A stretch of DNA of 5,750 bases from a candidate division NPL-UPA2 bacterium (GTDB lineage: Bacteria > NPL-UPA2 > JAGMAN01): assembly GCA_021129695.1 (NCBI GenBank), contig JAJOKU010000130.1, positions 1 through 5,750 of the forward strand. The letters run 5' to 3'. Both the position numbers and the translations under genes were made by a program. This document shows positions 1-5,733 of this stretch, one piece after another; within the stretch, counting starts at the first letter, position 1; every line of letters starts with the position of its first letter. Below the pieces are notes generated by a model. It saw nothing but the letters and a program-made list of their open reading frames with translations, ran no database searches and was not told where the DNA came from.

Positions 1-237
1 CTTATTAAGCGCACATTCGTCCACAATGGTTTGATAAAGTTCCTTATCCATAAATCCTGTGCGGCGAGTCATTTTAGACCTTGGGCACATCACACAGTCA
101 GCATTACAAGCGTTAGTTGTTTCCACCTGAATGACCGGCGGGAAGGCTCTATAAGCCAGCTCAGAGGCTCTGGTCACAGCTTTTGAAACTAAGAAAGAAT
201 GCAATCTATAGAGCCATTCCCTCATAGGCTTTCCCAT
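1..237 (-). CDS. Radical SAM protein, N-terminal 79 residues (runs off the window)
   Basis: Partial gene that reads through the window edge at base 1. The protein begins MGKPMREWLYRL and carries VETTNACNADCVMCPR at about residues 38-53. Its C44-x3-C48-x2-C51 is the radical SAM motif that binds the 4Fe-4S cluster and S-adenosylmethionine. The sequence before the motif resembles the start of stand-alone SPASM-type radical SAM proteins, but the C-terminal domain that would tell the reaction is outside the window, so no substrate is assigned. The start at 237 is the first ATG after an in-frame TAG at 253-255 and has an AGGAGG at 249-254; a second in-frame ATG at 225 is less well served. The gene overlaps the end of waaF by 32 bases, so it is probably translated with the LPS genes. 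A role in envelope modification is inferred from position only. Confidence 0.85.
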   Translation of the reverse strand, partial: MGKPMREWLYRLHSFLVSKAVTRASELAYRAFPPVIQVETTNACNADCVMCPRSKMTRRTGFMDKELYQTIVDECALNK

Positions 238-1297
238 CTTTATTCTGCCCTCCTATCTTCTGGAACTGTTGCTCTATCGCCTTCAGGACTTCCTGTACTT
301 CTATTATTTCCATGCATTTGTAGTGTCGCCTCGGGCAAATCTTCTTCATGCAAGGGCTACATTCAATCTCCTTCCGAGTTACGATATGACCGTCGCCCCA
401 GGGAGCTGACTTCTGAGGATTGGTAGAGCCAAAAATAGCCGCAACTGGTGTCCCGACGGCAGCAGCAATATGCATGCTTCCGGTATCGTTAGTAACGAAC
501 ACCTGACATCTTGAGATCATAGCCGCCAATTCTCGAAGGTTAGTTCGCCCGGCAAAATTAACGGGCATTTTTTGCATCATATTAGCTATGGAGTTGGCTA
601 TTCTCCTCTCTTGCGAGTTACCAAAAATAATTATCCTTGCTCCATATCTTTTAACTATCTCATCTCCCACCTTAGCGAATCTATCCGGGAACCATCGTTT
701 GGCCGGTCCATAGGTCGCTCCTGGGTTCATTCCAATTAGCCTATCTTGTTGAGAGATACCAACCTCCCTGAGCAACTCTTCTGCTCTTGTCCTTTCGTCT
801 TCGGTAACATTCCAAACTAACTTTTTACTTTCTACCTCCGATTTCTGATCCCTGCCCTGTGTCATCTGTCTAACCAGATTCAAATAATACATAACCTGGT
901 GCTCCTTCCGAAAACTAGGATTGAGTTCTATCCTTCTGGTAAGAAGTAACGAGCGGCCCTGGGTAGCATAGCCTACCCTGTCCGGTATTCTGGCTAGAAA
1001 AAATATTAGAGCTGAGGAGAAAGAATAAGGAAAGATGATTCCTAAGTCAAATTTTTTTCTGCGCAGCTTCCGTGCTATTGACCAATATCCCTCGACGTCG
1101 GAGAAAGTAATCATATCGTCAATTGTAGAATTGTAGTAGAAGACTTCCTCCACCCTTTTATGAGCTAACACGGAAAGGGAAGCCTGGGGGAATCTTCTCC
1201 TCAGAGTAGTCAGAGCTGGCGTGCATAACACCGCATCCCCTAGCCAGTTGAGAACCCTAACTATTATTCTAAAAGACCGATTACTTCCTCTTCTCAT
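206..1297 (-). CDS. waaF: Lipopolysaccharide heptosyltransferase, WaaF-type (GT9 family)
   Basis: Encodes 363 residues, normal for glycosyltransferase family 9. The enzyme moves L-glycero-D-manno-heptose from ADP-heptose onto the LPS inner core at the cytoplasmic face of the inner membrane. Visible marks are the N-terminal RVLNWLGDAVLCTPAL (residues 14-29), NPGATYGPAKRWFP (191-204) opening the nucleotide-sugar-binding half, and TNDTGSMHIAAAVGTPVAAIFG (split as TNDTGSMHIAAA 269-280 and VGTPVAAIFG 281-290). The C-terminal cysteine group C313-x2-C316-x4-C321-x6-C328 (CSPCMKKICPRRHYKCM) is typical of heptosyltransferase II proteins and favours WaaF over WaaC. The ATG at 1297 has AGGGA 8 bases upstream, and an in-frame TGA seven codons before it (at 1319-1321) rules out a longer form. 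It lies 108 bases after lpxK and overlaps the next gene. The exact acceptor sugar is an inference; another GT9 core transferase (WaaC or WaaQ type) is the alternative. Confidence 0.88.
   Translation of the reverse strand: MRRGSNRSFRIIVRVLNWLGDAVLCTPALTTLRRRFPQASLSVLAHKRVEEVFYYNSTIDDMITFSDVEGYWSIARKLRRKKFDLGIIFPYSFSSALIFFLARIPDRVGYATQGRSLLLTRRIELNPSFRKEHQVMYYLNLVRQMTQGRDQKSEVESKKLVWNVTEDERTRAEELLREVGISQQDRLIGMNPGATYGPAKRWFPDRFAKVGDEIVKRYGARIIIFGNSQERRIANSIANMMQKMPVNFAGRTNLRELAAMISRCQVFVTNDTGSMHIAAAVGTPVAAIFGSTNPQKSAPWGDGHIVTRKEIECSPCMKKICPRRHYKCMEIIEVQEVLKAIEQQFQKIGGQNKDGKAYEGMAL
249..254 (-). promoter_or_regulatory. Shine-Dalgarno site for the radical SAM gene, inside waaF
   Basis: A perfect AGGAGG lies within the last codons of waaF. 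It stands 11 bases before the ATG at 237 and 23 before the ATG at 225. The spacing to 237 is slightly long but usable, and it is the reason for choosing that start. Confidence 0.6.
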
Positions 1298-1405
1298 TGG
1301 ATAAATCCCTGAATAAACTCACCCAGGCATCGGCCTCTCCAACAAGTATGGTCAGGACCAATGCGCTTCAAAGTTTCTTCTTGTTCAGGGCCTCCTTAGA
1401 ATTAT
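1298..1405 (-). other. Spacer between lpxK and waaF with an unused Shine-Dalgarno and a possible gene remnant
   Basis: This is the only real break inside the envelope operon. Reading on the minus strand, AAGGAGG (1397-1391) follows the lpxK stop, but no ATG or GTG lies at a usable distance; a CTG is too close and a TTG at 1371 is 19 bases away. A stop-to-stop frame from that TTG gives 25 residues beginning LKRIGPDHT and ends in a TGA that overlaps the waaF ATG (ATGA). A second frame gives LVGEADAWVSLFRDL and ends 17 bases inside waaF. The two could be halves of one frameshifted small protein, but neither is recognisable. The palindrome TGGTC-AG-GACCA sits at 1349-1360. No T-run terminator or clear promoter is visible. 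Confidence 0.45.
1391..1397 (-). promoter_or_regulatory. Strong Shine-Dalgarno without a matching start codon
   Basis: AAGGAGG is the strongest ribosome-binding match near a gene end in the window, eight bases after the lpxK stop codon. The nearest possible starts are CTG two bases downstream and TTG 19 bases downstream, neither well spaced. waaF itself starts more than 90 bases away and has its own AGGGA at 1306-1310. Confidence 0.4.
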
Positions 1406-2503
1406 TTAGTAGATACGTAAATGCTCCCTGCCTTGCGTAATCTTTAGTTTGACTACTAAGGATAAGAAAGGAAAGTCTGATTTCCTTAAGGGAAGGCGGA
1501 CAGCATCCTTCTCTGTAGTAATAATTAATTCTGCTCCTTTCCTGATGGCCTCTTCCTCTACCCCTTTGAGCTCCCCCGTCTGGTAAAGGTGGTGGTCGGG
1601 GAAACGAACGCTGTCCACTATCACAGCTCCCAGGTCAGTGAGAGTGCTTTCGAAGGATTCTGGATGTCCAATGCTGGAGAGAGGCAGAACTCTCTTGCCC
1701 TTAAGTATAGTTAATTCAGTTTTCTCTCCTGTTCTAAGATCAATCAGGTGGTCAGCCTGATGAACACTTTTTAGGGTCTGAGCCTGAGGATTGAGCCTCC
1801 TTAATCTCTCCATCAGACCTTCCACGGCATTTCCCTGATCAACTCTGGTCAAGAGAAATACATCCGCCCGCTTCAAATTTCCCAGTGGCTCCCGCAGTCT
1901 CCCGCGCGGAAGGAGATAGCCGTTACCAAAGGGATTGAGGCTATCAATGACCACTATATCTAAATCCCTTTCCAACGGCCAATATTGATAGCCGTCATCC
2001 AGGATAATAGTATCCACGCTGAATCTATTTAGAGCATAATTTCCAGTTAGTCTTCTGTCTTTCCCTACCAGAACGGCTACCTGCGGCAAGTTCTTGGCCA
2101 GAAGATAAGGTTCATCCCCAGCCTCCATGGCATCCATCAATATCTTTGTCCCATCAGAAACTACTCCCATTTTACTATGAACTATGGACCATCGACTGTG
2201 GACTCTCTTATATCCCCGGCTCAAAATAGCTACTTTACATCCTCTCTTCCCTAACTCCCTGGCCAGCATCTCTACCAGGGGAGTTTTCCCTGTCCCTCCA
2301 ACCGTGATATTGCCCACACTAATTACCCGAGCGGGTAGTTTTCTCCTCCTTAATATCCTCAATCGGTATAAAAATAGAACAGATTTGATGAGAAGGCAGT
2401 AAATGGCAGAGAGAGCGGTCAGGGCGGCCCGAAGAAGACTGGCGAGCAATCCTCTCTTTTTCCCCTCCGCTATTCCTGCCCACACCTGGTGCCAATTCTT
2501 CAT
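1406..2503 (-). CDS. lpxK: Tetraacyldisaccharide 4'-kinase LpxK
   Basis: Encodes 365 residues, slightly above the usual 320-350. LpxK phosphorylates the 4' position of the tetraacyldisaccharide 1-phosphate to give lipid IVA, at the cytoplasmic face of the inner membrane. A hydrophobic N-terminal stretch (about 17-47) is the membrane anchor. The P-loop GNITVGGTGKTP is at 64-75. Other family blocks are LSRGY (94-98), AGDEPYLLAKNLP (128-140), ILDDGYQYWPLERDLDIVV (167-185), PFGNGYLLPRGRLREPL (191-207) and TTEKDAVRLP (329-338). The ATG at 2503 overlaps the stop of the preceding acyltransferase gene as ATGA, with no good Shine-Dalgarno, so translation is probably coupled. The oddity is residues 101-112, VHSRWSIVHSKM, between YKR and VVSDG: this is longer than I expect for the family and is encoded by a heptanucleotide repeat. 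Confidence 0.95.
   Translation of the reverse strand: MKNWHQVWAGIAEGKKRGLLASLLRAALTALSAIYCLLIKSVLFLYRLRILRRRKLPARVISVGNITVGGTGKTPLVEMLARELGKRGCKVAILSRGYKRVHSRWSIVHSKMGVVSDGTKILMDAMEAGDEPYLLAKNLPQVAVLVGKDRRLTGNYALNRFSVDTIILDDGYQYWPLERDLDIVVIDSLNPFGNGYLLPRGRLREPLGNLKRADVFLLTRVDQGNAVEGLMERLRRLNPQAQTLKSVHQADHLIDLRTGEKTELTILKGKRVLPLSSIGHPESFESTLTDLGAVIVDSVRFPDHHLYQTGELKGVEEEAIRKGAELIITTEKDAVRLPLRKSDFPFLSLVVKLKITQGREHLRIY
2174..2204. repeat. Degenerate heptanucleotide tandem repeat inside lpxK
   Basis: On the plus strand the units are ACTATGA, ACTATGG, ACCATCG, ACTGTGG and a partial ACT, giving about 4.4 copies of an ACTATGG-like heptamer. On the coding strand three heptamers (21 bases) make seven codons, so the protein repeats every seven residues: VHSRWSI then VHSKMGV. 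The repeat stays in the lpxK frame and contains no stop. It falls in the stretch between the LSRGY block and VVSDG, which is probably a surface loop. I recall similar heptamer arrays being dispersed in other anaerobe genomes, but that is memory and unchecked. Confidence 0.7.
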
Positions 2504-3144
2504 TTAAAGTATCTATCTGCCTGCTGGGTAATATCATTAAGGGATTTTTCTAACTCCTGCCTTTTGGCTTCTATGACCTCTTCCGTATTGTCCATGGGCA
2601 CTTCAATGGGATTACCGTAGATGAGAACTGCCCGGCTGAAGGGGCAGGGGACGATGAAGGCATCCCAGCTATTGAGGATGAGCTTCTTTCGGGCATTGTA
2701 GGTTAGGGGGATTATGGGAAACCCAGTCTTGCGGGCTAAATGAACTACTCCGGGCTGGACTCTGTATCTGGGGCCTTGGGGACCATCTGGAGTTACCCCT
2801 CCATCATAGCCCTTTCTCAATTTCTTGACCATCTGGAGAAGAGCTTTCCCTCCTCCTGAAGTGGTAGAGCCTCGAATCGCTGATGCTCCAAACCGGTGAA
2901 TGGTTCGACTTATATATTCCCCATCACGGCTGGAACTGATTAAAACCTGAATCCCTCGATGGCGAAGGCAATAGGTTACCAACAGCAGCCGATTATGCCA
3001 GAAAGCATAGAGAAGGTTCTGCCCTCCTCGCTTTAAAGTCTTAACCTTCTCCTCGCCTATCACCTCCAATGGAATCGTCTTCCCAATAATCCAGATGATT
3101 ATCCAGGCCAAGAAGGGAACTAACTGTAGCAGAATCCAATTCAT
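2500..3144 (-). CDS. DUF374 lysophospholipid acyltransferase-like protein, candidate lipid A late acyltransferase
   Basis: Encodes 214 residues, the normal size for DUF374 members of the lysophospholipid acyltransferase superfamily. A hydrophobic N-terminal segment (about 4-24) would anchor it to the inner membrane. Family blocks are AFWHNRLLL (47-55) with the likely active-site H49, SSSRDGEYISR (70-80), RGSTTSGGGKALLQM (91-105) and VTPDGPQGPRYRVQPG (117-132). The strict H-x4-D of classical acyltransferases is not present at H49; the family uses a variant of this motif. It is joined by ATGA overlaps to the msbA-like gene upstream (3141-3144) and lpxK downstream (2500-2503). That position suggests it adds a secondary acyl chain to lipid A in place of an LpxL/LpxM protein, none of which is in the window. 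Acylation of another lipid is possible. Family call is firm, substrate is inferred. Confidence 0.88.
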   Translation of the reverse strand: MNWILLQLVPFLAWIIIWIIGKTIPLEVIGEEKVKTLKRGGQNLLYAFWHNRLLLVTYCLRHRGIQVLISSSRDGEYISRTIHRFGASAIRGSTTSGGGKALLQMVKKLRKGYDGGVTPDGPQGPRYRVQPGVVHLARKTGFPIIPLTYNARKKLILNSWDAFIVPCPFSRAVLIYGNPIEVPMDNTEEVIEAKRQELEKSLNDITQQADRYFK

Positions 3145-5012
3145 TCTTCACTCTGTTCTCTGAACTGCATCTGGTAGAGTCGCTTATACAGGCCGCCCTT
3201 AGCCATTAACTCTTCGTGGTTGCCGCTCTCCACAATTTCTCCTTTATCAAGCACCACAATTCTATCAGCATTTTTGACTGTGGACAGGCGGTGAGCGATG
3301 ATAAAGACAGTTCTGTGCTTCATCAAACTATTTAAGGCTGCCTGCACTAACTGCTCTGATTCTGAATCCAGGGCTGAGGTAGCCTCATCCAAAATCAGGA
3401 TGGCTGGATTCCTTAGAATAGCTCGGGCGATAGCTATTCGTTGTCTCTCCCCTCCAGATAGCCTCATCCCCCGATCTCCAATTTTGGTATTGTATCCCTC
3501 AGGTATCTGGATAATAAACTCGTGAGCATTGGCTGACTTAGCGGCTGCCTCTACTGCTTCGTCAGATATATCTTCCTTCCCACAGGCAATATTATTGCGG
3601 ATAGTATCATTGAAGAGGATGGTCTCCTGAGTAACAATTCCCATCTGCCCGCGCAGAGACTTTAGACTCACATCCCTGATATCCTGACCATCAATTTTAA
3701 TCTGGCCAGAGGTGGGATCGTAGAAACGAGGAATGAAATTGACCAATGTCGTCTTGCCAACCCCGGTTGGTCCCACCAGAGCCACTATCTCCCCGGCTTT
3801 AACCTCTAAGTTGATATCCTTGAGAACTCGTTCTTTCTCGTAAAAAAAACTTACCCGAGAGAAACGGATTCCTCTCCTCATCGGAGAGAGCTCTTTAGCA
3901 TCGCTGGCCTCCTTAACCGAAGGCTCACTATCCAGAACGCGAAAGATACGCTCGCCGGCAGCCAGACCTTCCTGAATAGTAGCGTTGACCCGGCTGAGCT
4001 TCGTGAAAGGCGAAATCAGAGAGGCTAAGACCAGTATAGAGAAAATGAACACAGGCGCGGAGATCTCACCTCTCAAGACATACCAGCCTCCATACAGGAG
4101 TACTACTCCTCCTCCCAGCGTGGTCAGGAACTCAGTCAGAGGAGATAGCCCGGCCCTGCGTTTCATTGATTTCATGATCACTCCGAAGAAGTTCATGTTC
4201 TCCTGCCTGAACTTGCCTATTTCATAGTCCTCCATGGAAAAAGCCTTAACAATTCTTGCCCCGAAAATAGTCTCCTGAAGAAGGGAATAAATATCGGCCA
4301 TCCTCTCCTGAGCCCGGGTAGTGATGCGGCGAATTCTTTTGCCAATTCTCACCACCGGAAAGGCAATGAGGGGGAAGGTAATAAAACAGAGAATCCCCAG
4401 GCGCCAGGGTATCAAACCGAAGACCACCAGAATGAATATGGTACCAATATAAGTGATCACTATGATCGATTGCTGAATCAGATTCCTCAGCGCCTCGCTG
4501 ATTGATTCATGGACAAATCCAACATCGTTAGTCAGGCGAGAGATGAGAGTTCCGGCCCGCTCTTTAGTGAAATAGTCCAGGGATAGGAATTGAAGTTTCT
4601 CATATAAAAGGGAACGGATATCTTTGACCACTCCCTGTCCAACATAGGACATAAGATATTCCCGACCGAAGGCGAAGACCCCCCGCAGAAAAGTCAAGGC
4701 CACCAGGGCGATAACAATGGCGATGAGCAATTGCCAGCGGGAGTATCTATCCAGAAAGGATGATATCTTCTCCCCTAACTTGGCCTTCATCCTTTCCCGC
4801 GGTCCAACCATAGACAGATCATCTACCTCAATTGAGGCTTGAGGGCTAATAGTTGATGCTTCTTCACCTCCCAGCACCCTTCCTAAGAAGGGGATGGTAG
4901 TGGCCAGGGAAAGGACGTTGAAAAGCGAGAAGAGAATCATACAGATGATGGCTAAAACAAAGCGTCCTTTATACGGCCCGAGAAACCTAAGCAATCTCAG
5001 ATAAAGTTCCAT
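3141..5012 (-). CDS. msbA: MsbA-like ABC exporter (fused membrane and ATPase domains), probable lipid A flippase
   Basis: Encodes 623 residues as a half-transporter that would act as a homodimer in the inner membrane. The six-helix membrane domain covers about 1-355 (helices near 17-42, 93-117, 181-200, 204-223, 297-313 and 320-335). The ATPase domain has Walker A GPTGVGKTT (414-422), Q-loop Q462, signature LSGGERQRIAIARA (518-531), Walker B ILILDEATSALD (538-549, catalytic E543) and switch H574 in AHRLSTV. All ATPase residues are intact. It is about 40 residues longer than E. coli MsbA, mainly from a polar, acidic segment between helices 1 and 2 (about 48-91), predicted to face the periplasm. 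Position at the head of a lipid A operon supports core-lipid A as substrate, though a multidrug or other lipid exporter has the same fold. The ATG at 5012 lacks a good Shine-Dalgarno but sits just after a promoter. Its TGA overlaps the next ATG. Confidence 0.9.
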   Translation of the reverse strand: MELYLRLLRFLGPYKGRFVLAIICMILFSLFNVLSLATTIPFLGRVLGGEEASTISPQASIEVDDLSMVGPRERMKAKLGEKISSFLDRYSRWQLLIAIVIALVALTFLRGVFAFGREYLMSYVGQGVVKDIRSLLYEKLQFLSLDYFTKERAGTLISRLTNDVGFVHESISEALRNLIQQSIIVITYIGTIFILVVFGLIPWRLGILCFITFPLIAFPVVRIGKRIRRITTRAQERMADIYSLLQETIFGARIVKAFSMEDYEIGKFRQENMNFFGVIMKSMKRRAGLSPLTEFLTTLGGGVVLLYGGWYVLRGEISAPVFIFSILVLASLISPFTKLSRVNATIQEGLAAGERIFRVLDSEPSVKEASDAKELSPMRRGIRFSRVSFFYEKERVLKDINLEVKAGEIVALVGPTGVGKTTLVNFIPRFYDPTSGQIKIDGQDIRDVSLKSLRGQMGIVTQETILFNDTIRNNIACGKEDISDEAVEAAAKSANAHEFIIQIPEGYNTKIGDRGMRLSGGERQRIAIARAILRNPAILILDEATSALDSESEQLVQAALNSLMKHRTVFIIAHRLSTVKNADRIVVLDKGEIVESGNHEELMAKGGLYKRLYQMQFREQSEE

Positions 5013-5022
5013 TGTAGAAATT

Positions 5023-5051
5023 ATCTTACCTTCTATTCAGTTGATTGTCAA
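5023..5051 (-). promoter_or_regulatory. Sigma-70-type promoter for the msbA-lpxK-waaF operon
   Basis: The -35 box TTGACA (5051-5046) is a perfect consensus match, followed by a 17-base spacer and the -10 box TAAGAT (5028-5023), 4 of 6 to consensus. It lies in the 72-base gap between the oxidoreductase gene and msbA. The expected start of transcription, about seven bases past the -10, is near 5015-5016, giving a leader of only about three to five bases before the ATG at 5012. An alternative -10, GATAAT, overlaps it three bases on but with a 20-base spacer. Confidence 0.55.
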
Positions 5052-5084
5052 GAAGACGAATTGCTTCAGGCACTCCATCTTCTC
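5050..5084 (-). other. Weak hairpin directly after the oxidoreductase stop codon
   Basis: GAGAAGATG (5084-5076) can pair with CGTCTTCTT (5058-5050), nine pairs including two G-U wobbles, around a 17-base loop. It begins at the base after the TAA stop. No run of T follows (the next bases are part of TTGACA), so it is not a standard intrinsic terminator. It overlaps the -35 box of the msbA promoter by two bases. Confidence 0.25.
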
Positions 5085-5642
5085 TTATTTTACAAGCTCA
5101 GATCCCTTCTTTAAAGCCTGTCTGTTTATCTCTAAGAGATGATGGGAGCGTTTGGGCAGGACATCTTTAAGGTTTCGGAGGGCACTCTCCAAGGGGATGA
5201 ATCTCCTGCGAGCTAAGTAGGCACCCAGGGTAACCATATTGGCTACCCGGCTATTTCCAAGTTCGGTAGCCATCTTCGTAGCTGGAACCTTAATTGCTAC
5301 CAGGTCATCTCGACCGGGCTCTTCTCCAATCAAGGAGCTATTCAGGACCAATAGTCCGCCCTTCCTCACTCTGGGAAGGAATTTATTCAGGGAAGGCTTA
5401 TTCATGACAATGGCGCTGGAAAGTTGAGAAGAGACAGGAGAGGCAATCTCCTCGGAAGATATAATCACGGTGCAGTTAGCCGTCCCCCCCCGGACCTCAG
5501 CACCATAGGAGGGAATATAAGTGACATGCTTGCCTTCCACCATCCCTAAATAGGCGAGGAGCTTTCCCATAAAGATTACTCCCTGACCACCAAATCCGGC
5601 ACAGACTATCTCCTCAAGAAAATTCGTCGCTTCGCTCCTCAT
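5085..5642 (-). CDS. 2-oxoacid:ferredoxin oxidoreductase, gamma subunit (KorC/VorC-like)
   Basis: Encodes 185 residues from the ATG at 5642, the normal length for a stand-alone gamma subunit. These oxygen-sensitive cytoplasmic enzymes convert a 2-oxoacid and CoA to acyl-CoA and CO2, reducing ferredoxin. Marks are VCAGFGGQGVIFMGKLLA near the start (residues 13-30), PSYGAEVRGGTANCTVIIS (44-62), the ISP-type SP following it, and NMVTLGAYLARR (135-146). The strongest similarity is to 2-oxoglutarate and branched-chain (Kor/Vor) types, but the gamma subunit alone does not fix the substrate. A GTG at 5681 would add 13 residues (MCAFTHSLALIKV) unlike the family; neither start has a visible Shine-Dalgarno. 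The alpha and beta genes, normally directly upstream, are not in the window and the 108 bases upstream look non-coding. RGG is encoded across a run of eight G (5484-5491). Confidence 0.9.
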   Translation of the reverse strand: MRSEATNFLEEIVCAGFGGQGVIFMGKLLAYLGMVEGKHVTYIPSYGAEVRGGTANCTVIISSEEIASPVSSQLSSAIVMNKPSLNKFLPRVRKGGLLVLNSSLIGEEPGRDDLVAIKVPATKMATELGNSRVANMVTLGAYLARRRFIPLESALRNLKDVLPKRSHHLLEINRQALKKGSELVK

Positions 5643-5662
5643 GACTTTGATTAACGCAAGAC

Positions 5663-5678
5663 TGTGAGTAAAAGCACA
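5663..5678. promoter_or_regulatory. CRP/FNR-like palindromic operator candidate
   Basis: TGTGA, six bases, then GCACA matches 9 of 10 bases of the CRP-type consensus TGTGA-N6-TCACA. It lies 21-36 bases before the ATG at 5642, a position suited to control of the oxidoreductase gene. If translation began at the GTG at 5681 the site would be inside the coding region. A single match can occur by chance, so this is tentative. Confidence 0.3.
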
Positions 5679-5733
5679 CACTTTTAAGAACAGCTAAGTC
5701 AAAGAAAGACAAGCACTTAAATGAGAAAATACT

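Noticed and set aside
199..426. Plus-strand open frame of 75 codons
   Set aside because: Lies antisense within waaF, has no Shine-Dalgarno and no recognisable protein; a shadow of the real gene.
3270..3285. ACTGTGGACA resembling the lpxK heptamer
   Set aside because: It encodes the conserved LSTVKN after the ATPase switch histidine and is not repeated, so the likeness is chance.
3842..3849. Run of eight A (T8 on the coding strand) in the msbA-like gene
   Set aside because: It encodes the ordinary Phe-Phe of SFFYEKE; a single homopolymer with no sign of frameshift.
5050..5084. Intrinsic terminator after the oxidoreductase gene
   Set aside because: A hairpin is possible but no T-run follows and the stem includes wobbles; kept only as a weak structure.
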